Assembly: GCF_021739485.1 (NCBI RefSeq)
Contig: NZ_JAJFNK010000024.1
Location: 1 to 64,000, forward strand
Direction of reading: 5' to 3'
DNA from: Alicyclobacillus tolerans
Lineage (GTDB): Bacteria; Bacillota; Bacilli; Alicyclobacillales; Alicyclobacillaceae
DNA: 64,000 bases
Part shown: piece by piece, positions 47,684 to 56,694 of the stretch
How the letters are laid out: every line of letters begins with the position of its first letter
How positions within the stretch are numbered: the first letter of the stretch is position 1
The notes under the pieces: model-generated
What the model was told of the DNA's origin: nothing
Seen by the model: only the letters and a program-made list of their open reading frames with translations
The model's database searches: none
Made by a program: the position numbers and the translations under genes

Positions 47684-47737
47684 CGGACCACCCTCCCTTC
47701 ACGTGTTATAATGAGGTAACTCAATATTCAAATAACA

Positions 47738-47750
47738 TTCATAAAATGAA
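47738..47750. promoter_or_regulatory. Palindrome in the cbbP-cbbR intergenic region
   Basis: TTCAT-AAA-ATGAA lies 82 bp before cbbR and 55 bp before cbbP. Its size and position fit a LysR-type site serving both genes, but it does not match the ATAAGT element at cbbL and fba. Confidence 0.35.
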
Positions 47751-47831
47751 CCTTTGCGAAGCAACTGTCGGACCACCCGTTCAATCCAAGTTCGCTCACA
47801 TTGGACAGCGAACTGTAAAGCAGGTGACGCT

Positions 47832-48767
47832 ATGAAAAACCTCAATTTGAGACAACTGTATATCTTCCAGGTAGTCGGCCGTCATCTGAGTTTTTCACGG
47901 GCTGCAGAAGAGCTGTATCTCAGCCAGCCGGCGGTGTCCCAGCACATTCGGCAACTAGAAGACTACTTTTCCGTCAAGTTGTTTGACCAAGTCGGCAAAC
48001 AGGTGGTGCTCACGGAAGCCGGCAGTTACCTCATGAATTCCGCACAGCAGATCTTTCACCAGGTCGACGAGATCCACGAAACCATGCGCGACCTTAAAAC
48101 TCTTCGGCGCGGCAGTCTCACCGTAACAGCCGATACATCTGCAGGAGTTTACGTGGTACCTCCGCTGTTGGGATGGTTCCACCGGGCTCACCCGCTGGTC
48201 AACATCAAACTGGAAGTGGTCAACCGGCGCACCGTTTTACAGCGGTTGCTCCTCGACGAAACGGACTTGGCTGTCATGGGTTATCCCGAGCCGTCGCCTA
48301 GCCTCATCGCGGCTCCTTTTGCCGACAACAACCTCGTGGTCATTGCGAGTTCTGACCACCCGTTGGCGGACCGCACAGAAATCAGCTTGCAGGAATTTAC
48401 CGAAGAACCGTTTCTCATTCGCGAACCAGGATCTGGAACCCGGATCACTTTGGAGAGATTCACGGCAACTCACGGTATTGCGCTGAATGTGACGATGGAG
48501 TTAGGCAACAATTCGGCCATCAAGGAAGCGGTCGCAGCCGGACTAGGCATTTCCGTCGTGTCGGAAGCCTCTGTCTCCTTGGAACTGCAGGCCAAAAAGC
48601 TGATCACCCTTCCCGTCAAACACTTCCCGATTGTCCGTCAATGGTTTGTGGTCCACTCCGCTCAACGGACACTGTCGCCGTTAGCAGAAAGTTTCCGGAG
48701 CACGCTGCTCAAAAGCGATCTGCCTTTTACCCAGCTCACCCCGCAAGATTCGGAGAGCGTCGAGTAA
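47832..48767 (+). CDS. cbbR: LysR-type regulator CbbR
   Basis: The 311-residue protein has an N-terminal winged helix (LRQLYIFQVVGRHLSFSRAAEELYLSQPAVSQHIRQLE in pieces) and a LysR effector domain (about 90-300). Divergence from cbbP is the classical place of cbbR. It would activate the carbon-fixation operons in response to metabolites such as RuBP or NADPH. CAGGTGA lies before the ATG at 47832; the frame is open upstream to 47754. Confidence 0.92.
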   Translation: MKNLNLRQLYIFQVVGRHLSFSRAAEELYLSQPAVSQHIRQLEDYFSVKLFDQVGKQVVLTEAGSYLMNSAQQIFHQVDEIHETMRDLKTLRRGSLTVTADTSAGVYVVPPLLGWFHRAHPLVNIKLEVVNRRTVLQRLLLDETDLAVMGYPEPSPSLIAAPFADNNLVVIASSDHPLADRTEISLQEFTEEPFLIREPGSGTRITLERFTATHGIALNVTMELGNNSAIKEAVAAGLGISVVSEASVSLELQAKKLITLPVKHFPIVRQWFVVHSAQRTLSPLAESFRSTLLKSDLPFTQLTPQDSESVE

Positions 48768-48900
48768 ACGGTTTCAAGCTCGCGATGCAGGTTGAGCTCA
48801 CTTCGCAGCCGCGTCAGAATGTGTTCGAGGCTGCCACAATGGTTCGATTCGCGTAGTGTTTGCAGTTCGGCAGGGTGTCAATGGATGTGTGCGGGTTGCT

Positions 48901-49761
48901 CTAGTACCGCCCGTTGCTTCCGAACAGACGGATTTTAGTCCGAATGGTCTCTTTGATTGCTGTGCGCGCTGGTCCCAGGTATTTGCGAGGGTCAAAAACT
49001 TTGGGGTCTTCAAGTGATTGGCGCACCACACGCGTAAACTCAGACTGGTTTTCAGTATTGACGTTGATCTTGGACACACCCAGGCGAATTGCCTGTTGAA
49101 TGTCCTCGTCCGGAATCCCTGTGCCGCCGTGCAAGACCAAGGGACGTCCCACCAACTCGCGAATCGCAGCCAAACGATCGAAGTCGAGTTGCGGTTTTCC
49201 CTTGTAGTGCCCGTGAGCAGAACCGATGGCAGGAGCAAACGCATCGACTCCTGTTGCAAAGGCGAACTCCCGGGCTTCATCCGGTTGAGCTAAAGTGGCC
49301 TCTCGTTCATCGACGCTCAAGTCGTCTTCTGCTCCGCCAATTCGCCCAAGTTCCCCTTCGACATCTACTCCGGCAGCGTGACAGGCATCCACCACCTGTT
49401 TTGTGCGTGCGATGTTCTCAGCGAGAGGGTAATGCGAGCCATCAAACATGACAGCATCAAATCCGTGCCGAACGCACTTCATGACTATGTCAAAGTTTGG
49501 GCCGTGGTCAAGGTGCAAAATGACAGGGACAGTAGCCTTTAACTTGGCGGCGTTTGCCAGGGCTACCGTGTAGTCAAGGCCGACATATTTCATCGCGCCT
49601 TCACTGACGCCCAGGATCACGGCGGAGCGCTCTTCTTCTGCCACTTCTACGATGGCTTGCAGATATTCCAATCCATTGACATTAAACTGACCAACCGCGT
49701 ACCCATTCTGATAGCCATCGGTCAACACTTCCTTAAAAGATGCCTTCGGTGATACCTTCAC
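48901..49761 (-). CDS. fba: Class II fructose-1,6-bisphosphate aldolase
   Basis: The 286-residue zinc aldolase has the metal site HLDHGPNFD, FDGSHYPL, GELGRIGG and SAHGHYKG, with LHGGTGI near the end. It joins dihydroxyacetone phosphate to glyceraldehyde-3-phosphate or erythrose-4-phosphate in the cycle. It starts with GTG after GGAGGGAGG. It is a monocistron whose promoter carries the same two-block element as cbbL, so it belongs to the cbb regulon. Confidence 0.96.
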   Translation of the reverse strand: MKVSPKASFKEVLTDGYQNGYAVGQFNVNGLEYLQAIVEVAEEERSAVILGVSEGAMKYVGLDYTVALANAAKLKATVPVILHLDHGPNFDIVMKCVRHGFDAVMFDGSHYPLAENIARTKQVVDACHAAGVDVEGELGRIGGAEDDLSVDEREATLAQPDEAREFAFATGVDAFAPAIGSAHGHYKGKPQLDFDRLAAIRELVGRPLVLHGGTGIPDEDIQQAIRLGVSKINVNTENQSEFTRVVRQSLEDPKVFDPRKYLGPARTAIKETIRTKIRLFGSNGRY

Positions 49762-49867
49762 GCTCCATGCCTCCCTCCTGGTCCGAAAGTCTCTCTACAC
49801 CTTGGTGTACGCGACCTTCCTCAATCCCCATAATTTTCCTGTTCACCACAGATACGGGGTTAGGTAC

Positions 49868-49934
49868 AGTTTAGTCAAACACATATCATAAGTTAAATTC
49901 GTTTTTGTGCATCCATCCATATGTGTTTACTTAT
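49868..49934 (-). promoter_or_regulatory. fba promoter with cbbL-like two-block element
   Basis: The block TCATAAGTTAAATTCGT starts at 49886 and TTTACTTAT ends at 49934, a 49-bp span identical to that at cbbL (41665-41713). On the minus strand TTAACT (49896-49891) and TAAACT (49873-49868), 17 bp apart, make a promoter whose -35 overlaps the proximal arm. The rest of 49935-50321 is AT-rich and shows no gene. Confidence 0.62.
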
Positions 49935-50321
49935 ATCATTTGACGAACATCATCCACTGTACGTGAATACCCTATTGGCACCGATCACCCCATCCCGATT
50001 TCTACCTGTTCGATAGTCTTGTGTTCCTTAGTCTTGTGCTGCATGGTCTGCTTTCCCTAGGCAGCCCAGTTTGCGATGAGGTACGATCACAGGCTAGTTG
50101 AGTAATTATTTAAAATTATATAATTTATTTAACCCGTTGCATCGCCTGTTATAGTACAGAATGTGTCTTAATTTTGAACGATTTGCAAGGTCTCGATCCA
50201 ACCCTCAATTCAACGAGTGTTTCCGAGGCCGATCTGTATCAGTACAGTTTTCCGTTTCGGGATGGGTACAATAGGTACGGGAGGGGGGTACAGAATTGGC
50301 TTGGCAGCACATGCCAACGCC

Positions 50322-50642
50322 TTACTCTTCAACGTCGATGAGAAACACCTTTTCTGTAAAGCCCCCGCGTTCTTCGGCCTTCTTGCTGCGAACTTGCTCC
50401 AACTCTTCCGGGGTCGCTCCGTGAACGCCGGCTAATGCGTGAATCAGTTCCATCAAGTCTGCCAACTCTTCGATCGCGTCGCGTCCGTCTTCCACTTCCA
50501 GGTACTCACGCAACTCCTCGCCAAGCTTCTCCCTCAGTTCCTTGGCATACTCGTCCTCGGACAAGGTCTTCAAGGTACACTTCTTTCCGTCTGCTATGAT
50601 GATCTGTGGAATTTTATCGCGAACTAGTTTGTTGTAAGCTGG
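50322..50642 (-). CDS. MazG-like NTP pyrophosphohydrolase (COG4997 type)
   Basis: The 106-residue protein starts PAYNKLVRDKIPQII and continues with EELREYLEVEDGRDAIEELADLMELIHALA, a helical EExxE...ExxD metal site of all-alpha NTP pyrophosphatases. Members hydrolyse nucleoside triphosphates to monophosphates and may clean up damaged nucleotides. The GTG at 50642 fits the family N-terminus; the frame runs back to an ATG at 50687 with no ribosome site. It is a single gene. Confidence 0.85.
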   Translation of the reverse strand, partial: PAYNKLVRDKIPQIIIADGKKCTLKTLSEDEYAKELREKLGEELREYLEVEDGRDAIEELADLMELIHALAGVHGATPEELEQVRSKKAEERGGFTEKVFLIDVEE

Positions 50643-50823
50643 CACAGTATTGTCCGTCCCTTTCTGCTGCAAGCCTTCATGACCCATTTATGGTTCGAAT
50701 TTATGGTCGAAAGATTGACGTACCGCAAAGCCAAATTTGTGTCGCGCCAATGAATCGCGATACAACCAGTATACTCGTTTTCTAGCGGGTTTTTGTGCAC
50801 CGACCCCCAATTCACCACCGATT

Positions 50824-50863
50824 CCGGCAAACATCCGGCAAACATCCGGCAAACATCCGGCAA
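50824..50863. repeat. 3.6 copies of an 11-bp tandem repeat
   Basis: CCGGCAAACAT repeats without change from 50824 to 50856 and ends with a partial CCGGCAA. It lies between the NTP pyrophosphohydrolase gene and the terminator of the catabolic operon. Confidence 0.85.
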
Positions 50864-50867
50864 TCAC

Positions 50868-50922
50868 CAAAAAACCCATCTCCCTCAAGGCGAACCAACG
50901 CCGGCAAGAGGAGATGGGTTTT
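50868..50922 (-). terminator. Terminator of the catabolic operon
   Basis: AAAACCCATCTCC on one side pairs with GAGATGGGTTTT (50911-50922) plus a further GAG/CTC, making a long stem. On the minus strand six T residues follow the stem, 58 bp past the aldehyde dehydrogenase stop. It may work on both strands. Confidence 0.85.
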
Positions 50923-50979
50923 GGTAGTTTTGAGCCCCTTTTTTGTTTGAGCCCCTTTTCTGTCTTAGGCTCGCGTGGT

Positions 50980-52500
50980 TTATTGGTGCTCCACGTCAAT
51001 CTGGGCGCGCTGCAAAGTTCCGCTGTAATCTACGTAAACGGTTTTCCACTCCGTAAACACGTCCAGCGCCGCTTGGCCCGAGTCCCGGTGTCCGTTGCCA
51101 GTCCCCTTGCTGCCGCCAAACGGAAGGTGGATTTCAGCCCCTGTCGTCCCGGCATTCACATAGACAATCCCCGTATCCAAGTCTCGCATCGCCGTAAACA
51201 CCCGGTTCACGTCCTGCGTAAAGATAGAACTGGACAGCCCGTAACGAACACTGTTGTTCGCTGCAATGGCTTCTTCGAAACTGTCGACCGGGATAATGGT
51301 GACCACCGGTCCAAAAATCTCTTCTTGCGCAATCCTCATCTCGATCGCCGCATCCGTAAACACGGTCGGGGCGTAATAATGGCCGGAAGCCTCCTTTGCG
51401 TTCCCTGCTCCGCTCCCGCCGGCCAACGGCGGGTTTTCCACAATGGTTCCGCCAGCCAGCAACTTGGCGCCTTCGGACCGGCCAATTTCGACGTAATCGT
51501 GGACCTTGACCAGACTCGATTTGTTAATGATGGGACCCACTTTCACCGTTTCGTCGAGTCCGTTGCCGATCGTAAGCGTCTCGATCTTCTCGAGCAGACG
51601 CTGCTCCAACTCTTCCTTGACCTTTCTGTGCACAATCACGCGGCTGGTTGCCGTACACCGCTGGCCGCTCGTGCCGTAAGCTCCCCATAAAATCGCGTCG
51701 ACAGCCAGTTCAAGGTTCGCGTCGTCCATGACCACAACCGCGTTTTTTCCACCCATCTCCAGGGACACCCGTTTTAGTTGCGATCCAGCCTTGCTGGCAA
51801 TGGACCTCCCTACGTCGTTTGAACCTGTGAAGGAGATCACCTGAATGTCCGGGTGCGCCACCATCGCTTCTCCAACCACGCTGCCAGACCCGCATACCAG
51901 GTTGATGACGCCCTTGGGCAACCCCGCTTCCGCGTAGATTTTTACAAACTCGCGGGCCATAAAAGGCGTCTCCGTGGCAGGTTTCCACACGACCGTGTTG
52001 CCGGCGACGATGGCGGGAAGCGACTTCCAGGAAGCAATCGCGATCGGAAAATTCCACGGCGTAATAATCCCCACCACGCCAATCGGCGCGCGGACGCTCA
52101 TGGCCATTTTATTGGGGAGTTCGGAAGGTGTCGTCTGTCCAAACAGCCTCCGGCCTTCTCCAGCCATATAAAACGCCATGTCGATGGCTTCCTGAACCTC
52201 TCCGCGCGCTTCTTCGATGACCTTGCCCATTTCCATGGTCAGGATGCGGGCGAGTTCCTCTTTTTTGGCTTTGAGCAGCGCGCCGACTTTGTACAGGACC
52301 TCGGCCCGCTGGGGTGCAGGCACCAGCCGCCACGTGCTCTGTGCCTTGACCGCGGCTTGCACTGCGGCATCGACGTCCTCTGCAGTCGAGAGCGCCACAA
52401 CCCCCAAGGATTCGCCGGTCGCCGGGTTGATGTTCTCCGCATACTTTTGGCTTTGCGGTTCCACCCATGCCCCATCAATGAAGTTTAAGCACCTTTCCAT
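50980..52500 (-). CDS. NAD(P)-dependent aldehyde dehydrogenase
   Basis: The 506-residue enzyme has the catalytic Cys in [12 protein letters not shown], the Glu in VSLEMGGKN, the Rossmann entry TPWNFPIAI and the [16 protein letters not shown]-terminal motif. It resembles semialdehyde dehydrogenases (succinate, 2-oxoglutarate or aminoadipate type). As last gene after an aminotransferase it would oxidise the semialdehyde made by transamination of an omega-amino acid. AAGGAGGAG precedes the ATG. Confidence 0.93.
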   Translation of the reverse strand: MERCLNFIDGAWVEPQSQKYAENINPATGESLGVVALSTAEDVDAAVQAAVKAQSTWRLVPAPQRAEVLYKVGALLKAKKEELARILTMEMGKVIEEARGEVQEAIDMAFYMAGEGRRLFGQTTPSELPNKMAMSVRAPIGVVGIITPWNFPIAIASWKSLPAIVAGNTVVWKPATETPFMAREFVKIYAEAGLPKGVINLVCGSGSVVGEAMVAHPDIQVISFTGSNDVGRSIASKAGSQLKRVSLEMGGKNAVVVMDDANLELAVDAILWGAYGTSGQRCTATSRVIVHRKVKEELEQRLLEKIETLTIGNGLDETVKVGPIINKSSLVKVHDYVEIGRSEGAKLLAGGTIVENPPLAGGSGAGNAKEASGHYYAPTVFTDAAIEMRIAQEEIFGPVVTIIPVDSFEEAIAANNSVRYGLSSSIFTQDVNRVFTAMRDLDTGIVYVNAGTTGAEIHLPFGGSKGTGNGHRDSGQAALDVFTEWKTVYVDYSGTLQRAQIDVEHQ

Positions 52501-52585
52501 TCCATCTCCTCCTTGCCCATCTGTACGGGTTCTACCTTCGCGAGCCGTTTTGTGAAGAGGTTAGACAGGTTCTTTTTAGACTGCT

Positions 52586-53914
52586 TCAAGTCGATCCCGT
52601 TCCCGGACGGGACTCCAGAACCGTCACGACGCGTTCAAACACCGCCATGGCCTCATCCACTTGCGCGTCTTCGATGACCAGCGGCGGCAGCAACCGGACG
52701 ACGTTTCCGTACGCCCCCGCCGTAAGGATCAGCACCCCGTTTTGATAACAACCCTGAACCACCTGTTTGACAAACTGCGGATCCGGGTGTTTGCGAACAG
52801 AGTCCGTGACAAATTCAATCCCAACCATGGCTCCGAGTCCCCGAACTTCGCCGATGTGGTGAGACAAAAAATTCAGTTTCGAACGGATACGGTCTCCAAT
52901 CTGCGCGGCTCTTGCAACAAGGTTTTGCGACTCAATCTGCTCAATCACCCGAAGGCCTGCTGCACACCCGAGCGGACTGCCTCCCAGCGTCGCCCCCAGT
53001 TCCTTGACCTCGGGGGCATCCATGACTTCAGCGCGGCCGGTCACGGCGGCCAAGGGAATGCCTGCGCCGAGCGATTTCGCCATGACCGTCACGTCCGCTT
53101 CCACCCCGAAGTGCTCCATCGCGAACCACCGTCCGGTCCGACCAAGCCCGGTTTGAACCTCGTCGGCAATCAGTAAGATTTGATAGCGATCGCAGATGTC
53201 TTTGACGCCGCGGACAAAGTCGATGCTGGGGACCATAAACCCGCCGTCACCCTGCACGGGCTCCAAAACCACCGCCGCGACGTCGTACGGGTCGACTTGA
53301 GATTCAAACAGTGCGTCAAACTGGCCCAGCATTTGCTCAGTCGTCAAGTCGCTGCGGTAAGGGTACGGGTAAGGCAGCTTGTATACGTCTGCCGCCATGG
53401 TTCCAAACCCGCGCTTCAACCCCTTGACCTTGCCCGTCAGACTCATCCCCAACAGCGTCCGTCCGTGAAATCCGCGTTCGAACGAGATCACGGCGCGCCG
53501 CCCCGTAAAGCGCCGGGCAACCTTCACGGCGTTTTCGACCGCTTCTGCCCCACTGTTGAAAAACGCGGTCTTTTTTGCGAAATTTCCGGGCACCAGCGCG
53601 TTCAGTTTTTCAGCTAGCGCAATGTACGAGTCGTACATGGTTACATGGAAAACCGGGTGTATAAACCGTTCCAATTGGTCCTTTATGGCGTTCACAACCT
53701 CAACTGGCGAATGGCCGACATTGAGGGAACTGATGCCGCCCGCTAAATCGATGAAGCGGTTCCCGTCGATGTCGGTCACGAGCGCACCTGAAGCAGTATC
53801 CACGAACACGGGCACGGTCGTTCCGATTCCCCGGGGTACCGCTTCGTTCCTGCGCGCCAGCCACGCCCTGGACTTCGGGCCAGGAACCTCGGTCTCCAAA
53901 TGAATATGGCTCAT
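52586..53914 (-). CDS. Class III PLP aminotransferase (GabT-like)
   Basis: The 442-residue enzyme has the PLP-binding DEVQTGLGRTG and Schiff-base Lys in TVMAKSLGAGIPL, with FFNSGAEAVENAVKVAR typical of class III. It moves an omega- or alpha-amino group to 2-oxoglutarate or pyruvate. Close relatives include 4-aminobutyrate and diaminobutyrate transaminases. AAAGGAGG precedes the ATG. It lies between an FAD oxidase and an aldehyde dehydrogenase, the order expected for deamination then oxidation of an omega-amino acid. Confidence 0.92.
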   Translation of the reverse strand: MSHIHLETEVPGPKSRAWLARRNEAVPRGIGTTVPVFVDTASGALVTDIDGNRFIDLAGGISSLNVGHSPVEVVNAIKDQLERFIHPVFHVTMYDSYIALAEKLNALVPGNFAKKTAFFNSGAEAVENAVKVARRFTGRRAVISFERGFHGRTLLGMSLTGKVKGLKRGFGTMAADVYKLPYPYPYRSDLTTEQMLGQFDALFESQVDPYDVAAVVLEPVQGDGGFMVPSIDFVRGVKDICDRYQILLIADEVQTGLGRTGRWFAMEHFGVEADVTVMAKSLGAGIPLAAVTGRAEVMDAPEVKELGATLGGSPLGCAAGLRVIEQIESQNLVARAAQIGDRIRSKLNFLSHHIGEVRGLGAMVGIEFVTDSVRKHPDPQFVKQVVQGCYQNGVLILTAGAYGNVVRLLPPLVIEDAQVDEAMAVFERVVTVLESRPGTGST

Positions 53915-54003
53915 GGCGCGGCCTCCTTTGTCCTGTGCAACTTGGACTGTTCTGAGCTATTCTACCCTTTGGCCGGCAATGTTTGGCCTGCACAATTTTT
54001 AGA

Positions 54004-55173
54004 CTACACAATCGCGTCTTCGACCACCAGCCTATGGGTGGCAAATCGCGCCGGTGAGAGGACACTGACGTCGACCGTCTCAAATCGACCCAAGCGAATC
54101 AACTCGGACATCGACTTGCCGACAGCGGGTGCGTGCTGCAGGCCGTGTCCGCTGAAACCCGTCGCGACGTAATAGCCCTCGACTTGGGGGTGCGCGCCGA
54201 CGATGCCATTGTGGTCGACAACGTTGTAATCGTAGAGTCCAGCCCATCCGCGCTCGAGTTTCACCCGTTCAAAGTTCGGGCAGCGGTCCGCCAGCACCGG
54301 CCAAATTTCACTTTCAAAAAACGACTTCTCCCAGTGAAAGTCGTACGCATATGGCACGTCGTTGCTCAATCCCGCGATGACTTTCGGGCCTTCGTGGCGA
54401 AAGTATACCCCGCTTTTGTCCACGACCAGCGGGAGCGGTTTTTTCAGCGGGATGGCCGGGTCAAAGTGAAACACCTGCCTTCGCAGCGGCTTGACCGGGA
54501 GGTTGGCGCCAATGGTCTGACTCAGGTCGCCTGACCAAGCGCCGCACGCGTTTATGACGATGGGTGCGCGGTACAAGTCGCCCCCCTGAGTTTTCACGCC
54601 AAGCATCCGGCCTTGTTCGTCCACTGCGAGCGATGTCACCGTCTCATACACGTACTGGGCACCGAGGTGTTTCGCCTGTTTGATGTAGCCTTGCATGACC
54701 GAGTACGGGTCCATGTATCCGTCTTTCGGGCTAAACACCGATGCCGCCAAATCCGCTGTGTTCAGTTCCGGAATCAGCCCCAGCGTTTCTTGCGGCGTCA
54801 GCACCTGGACGTCGACCCCCAGCGACTTTTGCAGCTGAATTTGCGGCTGCATCGCCGTCAACATCTCCTGGGTGAGCAAAAATAAGTATCCGCGCTGTTT
54901 AAAGTCAATTTCCGTGGGTTCCCCGTTAATTCCCATCTCTTGGGCAAACCGCTGGTACACCGAGAGGCCGTACTGGCTCATCTCGATGTTGACTCGGGTA
55001 CTGAAAATTTGCCGGATCCCTCCCGCGCTGCGGGGCGTTGAAGCGTATTCGTACAGCGGGTCTTTCTCCAACACCAGCACGCTGCCTGTGTAGCCGTCGT
55101 GCAGCAGGTTGTAGGCGATGCTCGAGGCGATCACGCCGCCTCCGACAATGATGAGATCGCGTCTGTCCTCCAT
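54004..55173 (-). CDS. FAD-dependent amino-acid oxidase/dehydrogenase (DAO family)
   Basis: The 389-residue flavoprotein has the FAD site LIIVGGGVIASSIAYNLL, TPRSAGGIRQIF in the substrate entry, and GWAGLYDYNVVDHNGIVG with ATGFSGHGLQHAPAVG at the C-terminus, as in glycine oxidase, sarcosine oxidase beta and FOXRED1-type proteins. It oxidises a secondary or primary amine. GAAAGGGG is near the ATG. It lies 25 bp after a second, monomeric sarcosine-oxidase-like gene, so two amine-oxidising steps or subunits are likely. Confidence 0.88.
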   Translation of the reverse strand: MEDRRDLIIVGGGVIASSIAYNLLHDGYTGSVLVLEKDPLYEYASTPRSAGGIRQIFSTRVNIEMSQYGLSVYQRFAQEMGINGEPTEIDFKQRGYLFLLTQEMLTAMQPQIQLQKSLGVDVQVLTPQETLGLIPELNTADLAASVFSPKDGYMDPYSVMQGYIKQAKHLGAQYVYETVTSLAVDEQGRMLGVKTQGGDLYRAPIVINACGAWSGDLSQTIGANLPVKPLRRQVFHFDPAIPLKKPLPLVVDKSGVYFRHEGPKVIAGLSNDVPYAYDFHWEKSFFESEIWPVLADRCPNFERVKLERGWAGLYDYNVVDHNGIVGAHPQVEGYYVATGFSGHGLQHAPAVGKSMSELIRLGRFETVDVSVLSPARFATHRLVVEDAIV

Positions 55174-55198
55174 TCGCGAGGCCCCTTTCCCAAACGAG

Positions 55199-56455
55199 TC
55201 ATTCCTGGTCGTCCATGTTCCCGGTCAGTCGCTTGGCTTGGAACAAGGAAAGGTCGCAGCCTGCGTCGACATGTGTGACCATGCGTCCAACCACCTCTCC
55301 GACGACGCTTGCAAACTTGAACCCATGCCCAGAAAACCCTGTGGCAATCACGACGTTGTCGTACCTTGGGTGGTAGTCAATCACAAAGTGTTCATCAGGC
55401 GTCATCGTATACAGACAAACACTGCCGCGTTCCAGCCTCCCTGCCGCTTGCGGCAGAAAGCTTTCCAAAAACGAACGAAGTTCCCGTTCGTCTCGGGGGT
55501 CCGAAGCAAAGTCCCTGTCCACAGTGTCCAGCGTGCAAGGCGTTCCGCCATCGTGCCTCCCGAGCTTGACGCCGTCCCCGAAATCTGGAAACCCGTAAAA
55601 CGTCCCCTGTTCGGACTCCGCAAGAAATCCGGGAAACAAAGGTGCTTCATACAGCGGGTTCGGAAGAGCAGGTGGCACAGAGCGCAAAGGCGCAGTGCCG
55701 GCGCGAGGCCGGAACCACGCCACGGTCTTGCGGGTCACTTGGAGCGGCAGTGACAAGCCCAGTTGGCTGTCTAGAACGTCCTTGGCCCCTGCCCCTGCAG
55801 TGACGACCAGGTTTTTGGCGGTAAAGTGTTCGCCGTTCCAATCGATGGAGATGTCCAAGCTGACGGGATCGACCCAAACGCGGCCTTGCCCGACCATCAC
55901 CTTCGCACCTTGAGCCAAGCAAGCCTCCTTGTACACAGTCAAACAGGCTTGCGGGAACAACACCCCGCCTTGGCTGTCCAGGTACACGACGCCATCGTCC
56001 GCAAGCGACAGACCGGGCCACCGGCTCATCGCCTCTTGAGCGTCAAGCCGCTCGCAAGGAAGGGCGTAAGCGTCGATACTGTCTTGCACTTCCTTGGCCA
56101 ACGCGCCAGATTCACGCGACACATTGATGACTCCAATGGGGGCAAACAAGTCGCCGGGCCGGTAAGGGAGACCCAGTGCTTGGGCGCGGTGTTCCAAGTC
56201 CAACCAGCGTCGCCTGGCGTCCTGCAGCAAGGGGATGTATGCGGCTCCCTCCGCGTACGCCATTCGAAACAGGCGCGTATCGCCGTGGTGGCTGCCAAAC
56301 GCATGCGGCGGGTCGTACCGGTCTAACAAGAGCACTGTCTGCCCTTGTTTCGTCAAGGCGTCTGCAGTGGACAGCCCCATGCTTCCGGCTCCGAGCACCA
56401 CCGTATCGTACGACGCCTGCGTCCGCGCCGCTGTCCATCCTGTACTGTGCGTCAT
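55199..56455 (-). CDS. Monomeric sarcosine oxidase / N-methyl amino-acid oxidase-like flavoenzyme
   Basis: The 418-residue protein follows monomeric sarcosine oxidase: FAD site VVLGAGSMG, GSHHGDTRLFRMAYAEG, and VCLYTMTPDEHFVIDYHP, where Cys347 matches the residue that binds FAD covalently. It would oxidise an N-methyl amino acid, giving the amine, formaldehyde and hydrogen peroxide. GGAGGG precedes the ATG. It lies between the M24 protein and another FAD oxidase, tying the pathway to an N-substituted amino acid. Confidence 0.9.
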   Translation of the reverse strand: MTHSTGWTAARTQASYDTVVLGAGSMGLSTADALTKQGQTVLLLDRYDPPHAFGSHHGDTRLFRMAYAEGAAYIPLLQDARRRWLDLEHRAQALGLPYRPGDLFAPIGVINVSRESGALAKEVQDSIDAYALPCERLDAQEAMSRWPGLSLADDGVVYLDSQGGVLFPQACLTVYKEACLAQGAKVMVGQGRVWVDPVSLDISIDWNGEHFTAKNLVVTAGAGAKDVLDSQLGLSLPLQVTRKTVAWFRPRAGTAPLRSVPPALPNPLYEAPLFPGFLAESEQGTFYGFPDFGDGVKLGRHDGGTPCTLDTVDRDFASDPRDERELRSFLESFLPQAAGRLERGSVCLYTMTPDEHFVIDYHPRYDNVVIATGFSGHGFKFASVVGEVVGRMVTHVDAGCDLSLFQAKRLTGNMDDQE

Positions 56456-56694
56456 GGGTCAGACCCTCCATTTGTCTCACCGCTTGAGAGTAGCCCAGTT
56501 CTTGAGAGATCGCTTCGGCCGTCCTCCGCGTTCGCTCTGTCACTTCAGAAATGCGGCTTTGCCCAAAGCGGTATTTCAAGCCGGTCACTCCAAGTGCCGC
56601 GACTACGCAGGAGGAATGGTCGCAATTTTCCGCAGCTCCTGCTGGTGATTTGACACTTGTATCCACGTGGCCACCGAGGGAAACATGAATTTTT

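Noticed and set aside
50824-50863. CRISPR array
   Set aside because: The units are 11 bp, contiguous and without spacers; no cas gene is present.
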